A stretch of 64,000 nucleotides of DNA, from positions 25,855,187-25,919,186 of the forward strand of contig OX638368.1 of assembly GCA_951812925.1 (NCBI GenBank), given 5' to 3'. Positions 1 through 14,000 of the stretch are shown here, piece by piece (positions within the stretch are counted from its first letter, which is position 1; every line of letters starts with the position of its first letter). This DNA comes from Calliopum simillimum. Its lineage: Eukaryota; Arthropoda; Insecta; Diptera; Lauxaniidae. The notes beneath the pieces are model-generated. The model was not told the DNA's origin. It saw only the letters and a list, made by a program, of their open reading frames with translations, and ran no database searches. Made by a program: the position numbers and the translations under genes.

Positions 1-797
1 GAAATTTCATTTCAAAATGTAGTTTTGTTTCTTATACTTTTGAAATTACATTATTATACTCGTTATTGATTTGATTTTGTTTATTAAATAACTGCGAGTA
101 CTTAAGAATTAAATACAATAAAAATTCAATTGTTGTTGTTAAAATTAGCGTTAAATTGTTGATTATATTTGAATATTAAATTTTTTATTTTCATCGTTTT
201 TAATTTGTTGTTTATTATGTACTTGTTTAATTCTGCAAAATGAAAAATAAAGCATTTTTTAATAATTTGTTATTCTAAAACTTCTAATAAATAAAAGTGT
301 CTCAACAGCTAGAAAACATTTTAAAGTAGATGTATATATTTCTTTTTTTTTTTAATTAAAATTAAAAGTTACAAATATTGTAAACGTAATATAAAACGTA
401 CGTTAATTTTAAGTTAGTTGTTGATTATTGATTGAACTTTAGTTTTTTTTAAGAATTTTAAGTCTTTTTTTTTAATGAAACGCTTGATTTTTGTCAGCTT
501 AGGTTTTGTAATTTTAATTAAAAAGATATTAAAATACTGTTAAGTGTTATGAATTAAAACTTAAAAATATTAACATAATGTCAGACTATGTCGGAACATA
601 TTTAAATGACACTGTTGTGGGGCTTGAATTTTTAGCGACATTAAAGAAATTGTACAGTAGTCACGTATATTTGATAATTACAATATGTACATACATTTTT
701 TAAATTATATCGGTCTAGGGTTTCAAGGAATTTAATAGATAGAAAAAATTACTCGGGGTCAAAAAAAAAAAAAAAAAAAAAATAGGGAGAACTTTTT
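1..797 (+). other. AT-rich sequence, presumed gish intron
   Basis: No coding signal on either strand. Homopolymer runs (for example A near 763-782) and simple AT sequence. Assigned to a gish intron because the kinase N-lobe exons must lie further upstream. Confidence 0.5.
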
Positions 798-1454
798 ATT
801 TCTTATATGCAGCCTTATATACTTTTCGACGTTGAATCCGACTGCATCCTCTAAACTGTGAATACATCTGCAAGGTTTCGAGATATCCTTGATTGAAGTT
901 GGAAAAAACAGTATTTTCAGGATTATGGCATCGATTTGTTTCTTATTAAAATATACCCTCGAACTTTTTCAGTAGGACTCTTACTTTCCGAGTTATGATC
1001 GTTACAAAAGAAGATGATGTATCGAAAAACGGATTTATTGCCAAAAAAGCACTCAAGATGAGTTAAAATCTGCGGCAGGGTATGAAATGTATTACTGACA
1101 ATAAGTGAAAGAGCCTGAGATAAAAAAATGGCTGATGCCACGCCCCCAAAATATTTGGTCTTTTTTATAGGAGCTTAATACTTTCTCTTCAAAGAATCAT
1201 AACTCGGAGAGAAAGAGTCCTGTTGTAAAAGTTCGAAGGTATATTTTAATAAGGAAATGTGTGAGTATTCGATGCCATTAAAAAAATGAATTTCACCTTT
1301 TCCTGGGGCTACAACAAAAGCCTGAAAACAACATTTTCTCCAATTTCAATCAAGATTATCTCGAAATACTGCAAATATATTGACAATTTGAGGATGGAGT
1401 CTAGTGAAGCGTCGAAATGTGCATTAGACTACTGCATATAAGGAATAAAATTCC
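798..1454. repeat. Foldback element 1 (about 0.66 kb imperfect palindrome)
   Basis: The left arm (about 798-1010) is an imperfect reverse complement of the right arm (about 1190-1454). For example, TTATATGCAG near 803 pairs with CTGCATATAA near 1432, and the CCGAGTTATGATC block near 988 pairs with its complement near 1195. There is no coding capacity. Confidence 0.75.
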
Positions 1455-2636
1455 AATTTTTCCATTTTTTTTTTTTTTTTGTTTGTGGCTGTGTTAGAAA
1501 TTTTTTTTATTTTCTATATCAAGTAAATTACTCAGAACTCACGTCTTTTGGTGAATCGAAAGGTAATTTTACAGAGACAAATGTGCTCGATGATCTTACC
1601 TAAAATCGGTTTGCTAACAAAATCAAGTTATGAACGGTTTGAAAGATAAAGAGAATAAAGAATTAAATATTTTAGTATATGGCTTATATATATTGACGTT
1701 TCAATCTTCTATGCGTGAATATTCAGAAACTATAAATGCAACAGCACATGCAACTTTCTCATATTTTAAAAATTGCACTTTATAGGAATCCAATCCAATA
1801 CGATTTTCCCTCCGCTTAACACCTCCCATTTTTTGACCATCACAATTTCTATATTTTCTTCTTAAATTAAAACTATTTTACATTTTCTTATACATATGTA
1901 CATATATGTAAGAAGTGCAACTTCAAAAATATTTCAGTTACAAGAACTTTGCTGTGCTCTATTCTGAAGATACATTAACAACTTTCACACATTTTTCAGT
2001 GCACAACTCTATCCTATATACAGTGACTCACAGCTTATTTGATACAGTACTGTTTTAAAAATTAAGAGCACTGTTTTCTTGAAAGATAATCAGAATATCA
2101 TCAAATTTTGAATGTAGGCTCATATAATGACAGTGCAACATGAAAAATTCAAACAACTTTTTGAGTGCTGTTCCTGAAAGTCGAATTTTATAGTAGAGGA
2201 AGAAAGTCGGGTGTGGGCACCATTTTGTTTTCGACTCATATCCAATATCACTGGAAAGATAGAGACCTTAGCTAACTACTAGTGGAGAAAGTAAATTGAT
2301 TTCGTCTCTTGGAAAAATTATATTAAAAAAAAAATGAAGTGATAATTTTTGACAAAAATTTGGGTCGGTTGTGGGCACCCTTAGATAATCAGCTAAAAAT
2401 TTGAAAAATATGAAATAAAATGCAATAAAACGGAGAAGAAAGCAAAGTTAATTTACTTTGGAAACATTGACTCACACAAATTCTGCTCAACGGCTTTAAC
2501 AAAATTAGCGTCACTGAAAACGATCGAATCAGGCATCATGCCTATTGCCCTGAAACCAGACATGATTGTCTTCGGCGTCAATGCCAGATTAATGGTTTTG
2601 CAGACTAATCCGGCTAGGTGACGTAATTTCTAGCCA

Positions 2637-3307
2637 TTTTTATACCCTACACCCAGGGTATATTCACTTTGTCCTTCCGTTTGAAACGCAGAGAAGGAGG
2701 CGTGGCAGATATAGAAAAGTATATATATTCTTGATCAGCGTCACCTCCTGAGTCGATATAGCCATGTCCGTCTGTCTGGCTGGCTGTCTGGCTGACTGGG
2801 TGGCTGTCTGGCTGACTGGGTGGCTGGCTTGGTGGGTGGCTGTGTGTTGAAATACACTTTTTGGGAAAACTGAGAAAGATATTTGAATGAAATTTGGTAC
2901 ACTGCCTTCGTTGCCAAAGATAGCTCGGGGGATTGAAAATGAGCGAAATCAGTCAACGGACACGCCTACCGCCCGTACAAAAAATATATTCAAAATGCAA
3001 TTTTAGGAGTATTTTTCACGACAATGCAACCAAAATACGCATAAGTTCTAAGAATTGTAAGCGCAAGCTTTGAGAAAAAACTGAGCAAATTTGGACAAGA
3101 GGGCGTGGCACCTCCCATATAAGCAAAAGCTTCAAAACGCTATACTGAAAGCGTTTTATGAGATATTAGAACTAAATTTGACTCAAACACTGAAATCACA
3201 AATGAAAGACAAGGGGGCGTGGCACCTCCCATATGAGCAAAATTTTAAAAATACTGCAGTGTAGGGTATTTAATGTTTGGCCAGGCCAAATTTTACACCC
3301 TTACTAG
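2637..3307 (+). mobile_element. DINE-1/Helentron-like non-autonomous element, copy A
   Basis: Starts tttttataccctacaccc and carries the block AGTATATATATTCTTGATCA followed by the GTCGATATAGCCATGTCCGT core and CTGGCTGG microsatellites, as in the Drosophila INE-1/DINE-1 family. Subrepeats contain GGGCGTGGCACCTCCCAT. The 3' end has a perfect hairpin TTTGGCCAGGCCAAA (3276-3290), 13 nt before a terminal CTAG followed by T. Family by recalled similarity; superfamily by end structure. Confidence 0.75.
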
Positions 3308-4901
3308 TTGACATTGCTCTTTTGCCAAGCATGCATTTTTTGTACCAATCCACGATATCTTTAAAGGGCCTATTGGTTCTTTCCTTTCCACTAAAAAAAA
3401 CGTAAAAAGTCATAAGAACACCATTTAAATTAGTAATGTTGGCATCCACGACAATATTTCAGTAAAACTCATGCTTTAAATAAAAAAAGTCCCACAACCG
3501 ACTTTGACAGCAACTTTGAAAAGCAATAAGAAAATTCTGTTGTGTGAACATTTTGGTTGGATTCAGTTTTGGATCACAAAATATAATAAATTTTCTGCAT
3601 AAATATAGATTGCGTTAAGCTTTTCGATTGATTCACTTCGATTTATCGCACTTGGAAAATTATTAAGAAATACTTGTGTTGACTTCCACTTATTCAAAAA
3701 TTGTTTTCTTCCCAAAAGAAAGCGAATGCGTCCGTTTGCTCCGGTATATGCACAAAAACTTTGTGCTGTCAAAACACTTGCTTAACATTTGTCACAACAG
3801 CCATATTTGTTTTCTGTCAAAAGTTAAGGGGGGGTGCCACACCCGACCTACGACGATACTATTCCCCTACTTATATCAAATAAGCTGTGAGCCACTGTAG
3901 TTCTAAGGTTTCCTAATATATCTGAAAGTTATGGTGTAAGATGGGTAAAACGCTTGGAACACTTTTCCCCACTTTTTTTAGAAGTTATAAAAGTTACTTT
4001 TAAATATTGGCTATGCCTAATTTCCGACTGCAAAACAAATTTAATTGGATACACATCCCGTAGTAGCTTATACTTATTTATTGCTTGGTGATAAAATGTT
4101 TGTTAAGGAAGCAGTCGGTATTAGAGACAATGTTAAGTATTTGCTATATATATGTAAAATAAGTCTGGTTCCAAAAAAAAAAAAAGAAAAAACAATTTCT
4201 TTTTTCTTTTTTTTCTTATACATAACTAATTTCGTCATAAATTTGCACACGTGCAGAAAAGATTACACATTTAGCATGCATATAATAAGCTCTCTAACAC
4301 AACAAAAGCTCACAGTCAATGGAAAAGCTTTATGTGAGCAGTTTCTCGTTATATTCTAGTAATGACAAGAACTGATTTAAATTAACAAGCGTTTAAAGCG
4401 GACTTTTTGTATATGCGAGAATTTCTATTTTCAACAATTAGTTTAGCATAGTAACAATACTTTATTTGATAAAAGCAAAAAAATAAAAAATAAAAAAAAC
4501 GCGACTGGTGGTAAAGTCTAAAAAAATAAATGAATAAAAACCACTAACACATCCCGAAAAAAAAAATACAAGAACTCCTATCTCCAAAACGATTAAACAA
4601 AAAACAACTGTAAAAATAGATTTTTATTATTTTTATATTATTAATTTAAATTATAACTCTATTTTTTATCTTCTCTTTCTTTCCTTTTATTGCTTACACA
4701 TTTGTTGTTGAACGTACTCTTAAAAAACTCTACATAACTTCATGGTTTGTTGTCGCGCGTTATAATTTCAACATCTTTCCAACATAAACATTTTGAAATT
4801 TAAAAAAAAAAAAAAAAAAAATTCAATCACGTACTCTTGCGCGTTGGAAAATTTTTGTACAAACTATCCTTTTCCTTTTCACCTCACCCCAACTACTGTA
4901 G

Positions 4902-5053
4902 CAGAGGGTGTTCCCGAAGTATATTACTTCGGACCATGCGGCAAATACAATGCACTTGTTATGGAATTGCTTGGTCCATCACTTGAAGATTTATTTGATA
5001 TATGTGGAAGACGATTCACTTTGAAGACAGTACTTCTGATAGCTATACAATTA
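4902..5053 (+). CDS. gish: gish exon: end of N-lobe/hinge region
   Basis: Begins after a pyrimidine tract and ctgtag and reads [18 protein letters not shown] through to IAIQL. The donor is gtaagt at 5054. The frame ends on a full codon and joins LHRIEY of the next exon. The acceptor could instead be 2 bases further on (cag at 4901-4903). Confidence 0.88.
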
Positions 5054-8000
5054 GTAAGTACATGAATCTTACAACAACTAAAAAAAGCTGTGAAAAACGA
5101 AAAACAAAAAAAAAAAAATCAAACGAATAAAACCAAGAGCACATACATATATAAATATTTTTAAAAAATATATTCATTTTATTTAAAATGTTTAATAATA
5201 CAGTATGTTAAAAACCAACAGCCCAAACATTTTTGTTATATTTAGTTTACTTTTCAAAACTTATACTATTTATATAAATTTTAATTTAGCGATCATAGGC
5301 CGCCAGTCGACAAGTCGAAAAAATGAAATAATTAAAGCAATTTTTAATGATATAAATGACATAACGTCGCCTAAGTTCTTCCATTGCCACTTTCTCCTTC
5401 CACGTGCGTTCACATGAAGATATAGTTATTCTGAGAGAATCGAAAATAAAGCTTGAACCTTCAACACTTCTTGAAACTAAAGCCACACAGAGCCAAAACG
5501 ACCAACTAAAATAGAACAAAAGTAAAGAAGATTCAAAAAGAACGTCACATCAAAACCATAGAGGAAATAATAAAATTTCTGTCAACTTTTATATGAAAAC
5601 CTCATGATAGAAGAATTATTTTCGTGTCCAATACGATTACTTCTTGAAAAAATGTTTTCACTCTATTGAAAATTATGTGGAAATCATCTTAATTTTATGA
5701 GAAATCTTCTTGAAAAAAAATAAGATTTCTCCTTAATATTACGTATATAAGATTTTCATAGAAAAATTAATTTTAAGAAGATTTTTATATGGTATTTAGT
5801 GATTTTCTTTTTAGATTCTATGTGGGCATAATTCGGCCACCACCAGACTTTTCATAACACTTTTAAATGTACAATTGCAGCTCGTTCGATGACAACTAGT
5901 GCTGGGACGATTAACCGAAAAACGATTAATATACATACCTTTCGATTAATCGACGATACAATTCATCTGTAAGCTGCATGAAAATAAGCGATTATTAATC
6001 GATTAATATACATACCTTTCGATTAATCCACAATACAATTAAACCGTAAGCTATATGAAAATAATCGATTAATATACATAACTTTCGATCAATCGACGAT
6101 ATAATTAAACAGTAAGTTGTATGAAAATAATCGTTTGATATACATACCTTTCGATTAATCGACGATACAATTAAACCGTAAGCTGTATGAAAATAATCGA
6201 TTAATATACATACGATCAATCAAGGGTTAATCGACGATACAATTAAACCGTAAGCAGTATGAAAATAACTGGATTATTAATCGTTTTTCGGTTAATCGTC
6301 CCATCATTTTTGACGACCCGTATTCTATTCTGTAAGAATAAATTAATGGTAAAGATAATTTACATAACAAAATAAAATGACTTCACTGATTTCTCTTCTC
6401 TGCCTTAATCGTGCCGTCATTATCCATGTAAAATAAATAACAAGGTTCTTCTTAAAACTAATATTAAATAAATTTCTCACGTTACTTACATCATTCTATG
6501 TCATACTCCATATAGAAATGATGCGAATATTATTTCGAATTTTCAAGATGAGTTTCTTCTATATAATGTTAAAACTCTAGAAAGTTTGGATAAAAATTGT
6601 CAAACTTAGAGAACGAACTTCCAACAATCATAATGTAACGCTCTTGAGCTGTAAATCCATTAAAACGAAAAAATTTTGTATATAAAACATACTAAGTTCA
6701 TGAACAAAAAGTCGCTTCTTTAAGTTTAAGAATTTTGTTTTGATAAAGATTCTTAAAATTTGTTTTGCAAACATTTAAATATCGAAGCTATACATTTTGG
6801 CGTAGCACTGATCTTTTCGGAATGGACACAATTTAAAATAATTTCATTTGATTTATTCCCCTTTAAAAATGACTTGTCGCCTGACCGGCCTATCATAAGT
6901 TTCTAAATTTTTGTTACTGTCTTAATTTGTTTCTGTTTTTTTTATCGCTTTTGCTACTAATAACATTTTTTACTCGTATCACATAAGCTTTTTACTCAGT
7001 GCTCGTAAATATGGTATTTATCTGTATATATTGTTATGATTTTACACATGGTACCTGTATCATCGTAACTTAACTACCCTAAGAAGTGAAAAACTACCAT
7101 TGTAGGTTGTAGTTTTGACAAAGACAATCTATTTATTGTGTCGTTCATCATTATATTAGTGGCGTAAATCCATTCAAGACCTAAAGTAATGTAATAATAT
7201 AAATTTGCTGAAATTTTGTAAGGAATAGCGCCCAACGTGGGACAAGTGTTCTATATTATTTAATGAATTGAAATAGATAATAATATAACAGCTACAGTAT
7301 GACATTACATTCAAGAGCTAAAGTAATGTCATAATATAAATTTGCTGAAATTTTGTAAGAAATGGCGCCCAACGTGGGACAAGTGTGTTATATTGTTAAA
7401 TGAATAGAAGTAGATAATATAACAGCTACAGTATGACATTACTTTTTCGCTTAAGTGGACTTATGCCACTATTATAATGAACGACTCAATTAAAAATCAA
7501 CACAAATTTTTCAAGGTGAATGTAACACAAATTAGTGGTGGTCATTTTCATAAATTTCACAAGTAGAGTATAAAATGTCAAACTTTATACTGAGTTTGTT
7601 TGCTTTTCCTTCAAGAATCAATATTACGAATGCTTGCATAATATTATCCAAATAACCACTGATTCTTCTTACGTTAAACTGCCACTTTTTAAACTCTTTT
7701 TTTTTTTAAGTCTTACAGACGTACTTATGAACTCTTATAACTTTTTTGTTCTTGGTGTCGAATCAGTTTACATTAAAGCAATATGTGTGTTTTAGTCAAC
7801 CCATTGGTGGGTATTTTCACATTTATGAAATTTACTCACTCGTTTTCATTATATCGTCAATTAGCGCAATCACCTCGTATAAAATTTTGGTTAAAGGACT
7901 TACTACACACATCTTCTATGTCATAATTTAACTTTTTCAGCAATGAAATTAATTTAAGCTATTTTTTAAGTTATTTCTGAAATCATTTAAAAAAAAAAAA

Positions 8001-11000
8001 AATCAATAATCAATGCATGTTAATTCGATTTGCTTATTTTTTTTTTATCAATTTTATTTAGTTCGAAGAATTTAAAAATATTAGTAATATATAATTTTAT
8101 TTTTACAAATGCTAGTTGAGACACTGTTTTAATTTTCATTTCAAAATATAAACGAAAAATGACTTAATTTCAAATCTAAGTATTCTTTTTAGCATGTGCA
8201 TTTTTTCCTTTTATTAAACATAAACTTTACTTTTAAAGTATGTCTTTGTCATCATCGCAAAATTGTTTTACTGCGAAGAGATTACGTGTGAATCTGTTGG
8301 GAGGCAATTTTCTGTGGTGGGCTCAAAAAATTTTGCGTATAAAATTGTAGTGGAGAAAAAAAAAAACCTGATTCCAACAAATACTTCAGTGTATTGTATT
8401 TTATACAAACAAATACTTCAAACATGCGAGTAGTTAAACCACAGTAAAATTTATGAGAGAGAGAGAGAATAAACAAAAAAGAGCGAAAGACTGCTTTTGT
8501 CACTAAAGTAGTATTTTGTTGTGAACAGTATTTGTTTTTTTTTTTTTGTTCTGCTCCTTTATATCCAAGTACTTGTCAAGATATTTGAACGCGACACTGA
8601 ACTGAAGTATTTGATAAATTAAAAGCGTCTTGTGTAGATACCTATTTAATAAGAATTTTATATTCAAAACAAATTTTTACTGAAAAAGCGCACAAGAAGT
8701 TAAATTTTATTGTTTCTATGGAGAATCAGTAGCGGTCCCAAGATTTTTTTTTTTTTCAAAAACCCAATTCAAAAACTTTTTTCAAGTGTGAAATAAGTAC
8801 ACAACAAATTATTGTTTTGGTTTTAGATAGTTTTTTTTTTTTTTTTGTTTAAAGTCTTTTTAATGCAAATCCTTTGACATCGTTTCTTTGAAAATTGGAT
8901 AAAAGGACTTAAAATAAAGCTTCACAAAAAAACTAACCTTAAAATTTTAAAGTCTCATATTTCCGCCACTTTCGAAAATTTTGATAAAGTAATTGGTGGT
9001 AATTTTCTTTAATATGACACCCAAAATATAGGACTATAGTCAAATTGTATTTCATAATAAAATCTGAATTGAATTGACATGGGCCGCCCAGTCTCCAACT
9101 CCACATTCACACGGAAGTGAAAAGCAAAACTTTTTGAAAAGTTCGCAAAACCAATGAGTGTGATACGACTTTTCAATGAATTTTGCTTTTTTAAAGCTGT
9201 TTTGTTAATGAAATTTAAATAAAAAAAAATACACACATATAAGCTCCAGGGTTTTTTTTTTATTTTATTGAGAGATTTTAAATCTATATTGCATAATTAA
9301 TATTGTTAATATTGTTAAAATAAAAAACTCATACTACAAAAATAATTTTTCCGATGACAAGTAAAAAGTCGACGTTTTGGCATTTTCGCACTCAGTGGAA
9401 ACAAAATGCCGTCCAATTTTGTTTCTTAAATTGTAATAGAGCTTCCAATAAACCCAATAAAATGCATAGAGAATGTAAAAAATCTTTCTGAAATTAGCTC
9501 AAATCAAAAAAAAAATCCTTAATAGGTCATCTCGGCTATATATATTTTGACAGGCAAAATTCCGAGCAGTTATAATTTCAATTGCGTTGCAGCAGCCGTT
9601 GTTAACGTGAAACTCAATTAATGCTATTAAAAAGTATTTTGCTTCATAAATCTGGTATGCTTGTGTGTATTTTTTAAAAAGCTTACTTTTCTATTGTGAA
9701 AAGTTAAACGTCATGAACAGTCGTTAAATAGGCCTCACTTCCACATCGAAAATAAAAAGTAATCAAAAAGTTTTCGAAATTAAACGTAATTGAAATTACA
9801 CGGATTATGGAACATGTCGGGGAATCTATCAATACAGATTCCTAAAAATGTAAAACAATCATTTAAAAAAACGGCGTTGTGAAATAACGCCCACAAAAAG
9901 AAAAAACCAAAACGTACAAAACACTATTGGTATAATCACCACAGATACAATAATTCCCAGCACGAAATTTAAGGAAGCATATCTTCGAATCCGTGCTTAC
10001 TTTTGCTATGATGTACAATACTAATAGTTTTCGAGATAAAAAAAAACCCTTTGTAGTAAAACAATTTCGAAATGACAAACAAAAGTATAAAATAAAGCGC
10101 CATTTAAATCGAGCAGCAAATAAAAAACACTAGGGGCAGATTTTGAAAACATTTAAAAACTAGACTTTCAAAATAATATTTCAGTAGTTTATTCGAATTT
10201 ATATATTTACTAAGTAATCGTTGTCGTTCATTTCTATTAAACTTTTCGAATCAGAAATTTCGAATATGCAAGAAAACAAATTTTAGTCTATACTCTAACT
10301 TTGAATCAGAACTTTCACATTTCAACTAAATATTTATTGGTTTCCTGCGACACTTTTAATTTTGAAATTTTAGAGCAGCATAGCTTCGAACAAACTTTTT
10401 TCAATCTAGACCATTTTCAACAGCTCTTTGCTTTCAGCCACTTTATTATTACCAATTGATTTGCTCCATACTCTAAACGGCGCTTTATTGCTCTTATACT
10501 TTGACAGTCAAACTTGGATAACTCGAAATTTCTTTGAACTCAAACTCAAATCATAAGGTATTAACATTTGCGCTAGCAGATGATCATTTCGATAATTCAA
10601 AGTCTTGATAAGATGAATTTTTTTTTTTTTTTTTTTGTGGTTAATGGTGTTTCGAGTTATTTTAGTTTGACTGTACTTTAATAATTATATTTATATTGCG
10701 AAAATATTATGAAAAATTCCAAAAATATTTATTTAATGCATTATCTCATAAATTTAGCTCCACCGGATCGAATATGTTCATAGTCGCCACTTAATTTATA
10801 GAGACGTTAAGCCAGAAAATTTCTTGATTGGTAGAACATCGACGAGACGAGAGAAAATTATACACATAATTGGTGAGTTAACTTGGGCTTGAAGTTTTGT
10901 ATTTTATTTAATTTTATTCTTTTTTTTTCAGATTTCGGTTTGGCCAAAGAATACATTGACTTAGATACAAATAGGCATATACCATATCGGGAGCATAAAT

Positions 11001-14000
11001 CCCTAACTGGAACTGCACGTTATATGTCGATAAATACACATATGGGCAGAGAGCAGTCGCGGCGTGATGATCTAGAAGCGTTAGGGCATATGTTTATGTA
11101 TTTCTTAAGAGGTTCACTGCCGTGGCAAGGCCTTAAGGCTGATACACTTAAAGAACGATATCAAAAAATTGGTGATACCAAACGTGCAACGCCCATTGAG
11201 GTTTGTTGTTATAATTGACGACAGATATGATCGTAAAATGTTCTTTATACTCGATTTATAACTAAACGTAAAAATTATACTAATACTTTGCATTTATTGC
11301 ATTAAAAGGTGCTTTGCGATGGTCATCCTGAAGAGTTTGCAACGTATTTAAGATATGTGCGGCGATTAGATTTTTTTGAAACGCCCGACTATGATTTCCT
11401 GCGAAGACTGTTTCAAGACTTATTTGATCGTAAGGGCTATGTGGATGATGGAGAATTCGACTGGACAGGGAAAACTATGGTAAGTTAAGTGTAAATATTT
11501 TATTATAAATTAAATAACTTACTATATAAGTTTATTTAATTGTTATGATTAGAAATACAAATATATGTATGTGCTCTCGGCATGCAAGAGTTTCTTTATA
11601 TTTTCTTATTTTAGTATGAAGATAATTAATACCCATACTTAACTTAATTTAAGGGATCAGCCACAAAGAAACTACTTGACAAATTTTAAAAGAAATAATG
11701 CAAAAGATATGAAATTAATTTGTTTGCTAAGCATGAAAATTCGAGAGCCTGTGTTATGGATATTAGAAAAATAATAAGATTGAAGAATGATGATGCAAGA
11801 ATGCATGAATATTTGGGGAACAAACTTGGAAATGTTGAAACTTTGAGCAAATGAAATACACATTAATGTATAACTCAACTCAAATAACTATATCTATTTG
11901 TATAAAACAGCATTTTTTTTTAACAATTTGTGTGATACGCAACTTTTCTATACAAAAATACTAAAAAGAATGGAAGCAAAAAAATGCTTGTATTTTTTTT
12001 TTTTCTTAATAATATATATATTTTGAACAAAGTGATTGGATTTATTTTTTTATTTTTATTAATGTTTTAAAATTTGTTATCTTTGGCAACAACTAAGAAA
12101 AGAAAAACGTTTTTAATATATGTTATTCAAAGCATGCATATGAATTAATACCATTGTATCCGTTGTTTTTTTTTTAACAAATTTTAGTAAAAACTTGCTT
12201 TAGAAACAGCTGTTTAGAGATAAATATTAGCTGTGTTTTACACGACTTTTTAGAACAACACTCTTATTTATCTGTTTTAAAGTAAGCATAATTGTTGTTC
12301 CTCAGGATGTGCTTATACAAGCACAAATGAAGTGTCGTCAAAAACATAGCTATTAACTTTCTAAGTAAGTTATCGACTGGAAAACAAAATGAGAAATAGG
12401 CATTTTAAATAAATTAGTAATCATTCCGAAAATATCCATTAAATGTCGTAATTTCAAAAGATTTTACATTAATTGTATCAGGCATTGAAATAAGCTGTAA
12501 TAATACCCTATTTCTGCAGTAATAACTTCAAATTTGCAGTAATAACTTGAAATTGTAATAATAATTTTCACCCAAATTCATATTACTTTGTTTTGCGTTA
12601 ATATTTGAAACCAATACTCATTTTATTTCGCTTATAACCGTTGTTTTAGTTGTCTGACTTTACCAATTTGGGCTAAAATGTAGCAAATGCCTTCGAAGAA
12701 AATTTCGCTATAAATTTTCAATTTTAAATTGAACCATTGGCATGATATCTGTTATTTAATATTAATATTTAATATTAATCACTTGAATAAGACATTACAA
12801 AAATTTTGCTAAAAATTGCGAATAAAAACAAAAAAAAAAAATTCTGCAGTAATAACTTTTTCTTATTTCAACCCCTGAATTGTATTACAATTAAATTTCC
12901 AAAATAAACTTTTCTTTAAATTTCAAGAAAAAAAAAAATAATAATATAGTAGAGTTAACTCGGGAGACATGGCACTTTTTTTTGTTGAACTGCAATAAAA
13001 CCCAATTTAAAACAAAAATTTAAGGGAACTAAAAGCGAATTTATATACTTCAACTTAAACAAAAATTATTAAAAGTATGTTTTCTTTTCAATTTAAAAAA
13101 ATGTATCAAATCACGCGAAACTTTGGGTGAAATGGCGCCCTAAGCAACTTTTTAGTTTTTGGTGCCAAAATTGTTGCATGTTCTCGTAAAAAGTGTATGT
13201 GTTTTATGTGACCACATGCGGCACATTACGCATTGGACTTTTTTATCTGGTTTAGTAGTTTGTGCATAGTCTTTTCCACATTCATGGCACCCATCAGAAA
13301 AGTTTTTTTTCTTAAATCCCGCACACAAGTAATTATAGCAACTACAGCCAAATGAACTACTCACCACGAAGTTTCTCGTGGAACTGTATCCATATTTGAA
13401 TGCTATGAATGATACAAGTATTGAAGTTTAAAGGGGTGCCATTTATCCCGGGCTTCCCAATATGCATAATATCGGGAATGAAAAAGTAAAACTAAAGGAG
13501 TCTGAAGAGAAAAATAATGGATATGTATAATATTTATGTTAAGGAAATATTAATTTGACATTACAAAAAATTTAAGTGCTTTTGCAAACCAGTTTCGTCG
13601 TCTCTTCTTTCCTTTTCTCTAGAGTCTAGACCAAAGGAAACATTTTTTTTTTTTTTAATTTTTCATGTAAAATGATTTTTATTTTTCTTTCTAATTTTAT
13701 ATTGTTATTTACTAATTAAGTTTATAAATTGTTCAATTTTGATATTAATTTTTTAATGCATTAATAAAAAATACAAACATTAATGCTTAACCAAGACAAA
13801 GGAACAACTCGATCAAATGAAAGTTATAAAAAATGCGCCTCCATCACATTTAGCTAAAAACAAATCAGATAAGGTACTAATTAATTAAATTATTAATTTT
13901 GTTTCATTTTCATGATTTAATTCAAAACGTTAAATATTAACATTTTTTGTTTTGACATCGACACACAATTTATTACTGTTAATATGAGTAATTCCACCAA

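Larger units (their letters stand above)
5054..10757 (+). other. gish: Large gish intron (5.7 kb)
   Basis: Apart from the MITEs and repeat arm listed separately, no coding signal is seen. A short piece near 9780-9812 (attgaaattacacggattatggaac) matches the ends of the foldback family at 17.4 and 37.2 kb. No second version of the 4902 exon was found. Confidence 0.6.

Noticed and set aside
4045..4359. 104-codon + strand ORF before the first gish exon
   Set aside because: AT-rich composition with poly-Lys and poly-Phe runs, no family resemblance, and it does not match the missing kinase N-lobe.
7363..7380. Possible tRNA-Lys gene
   Set aside because: Only the 18 nt complementary to the tRNA 3' end are present; no cloverleaf, A box or anticodon arm.
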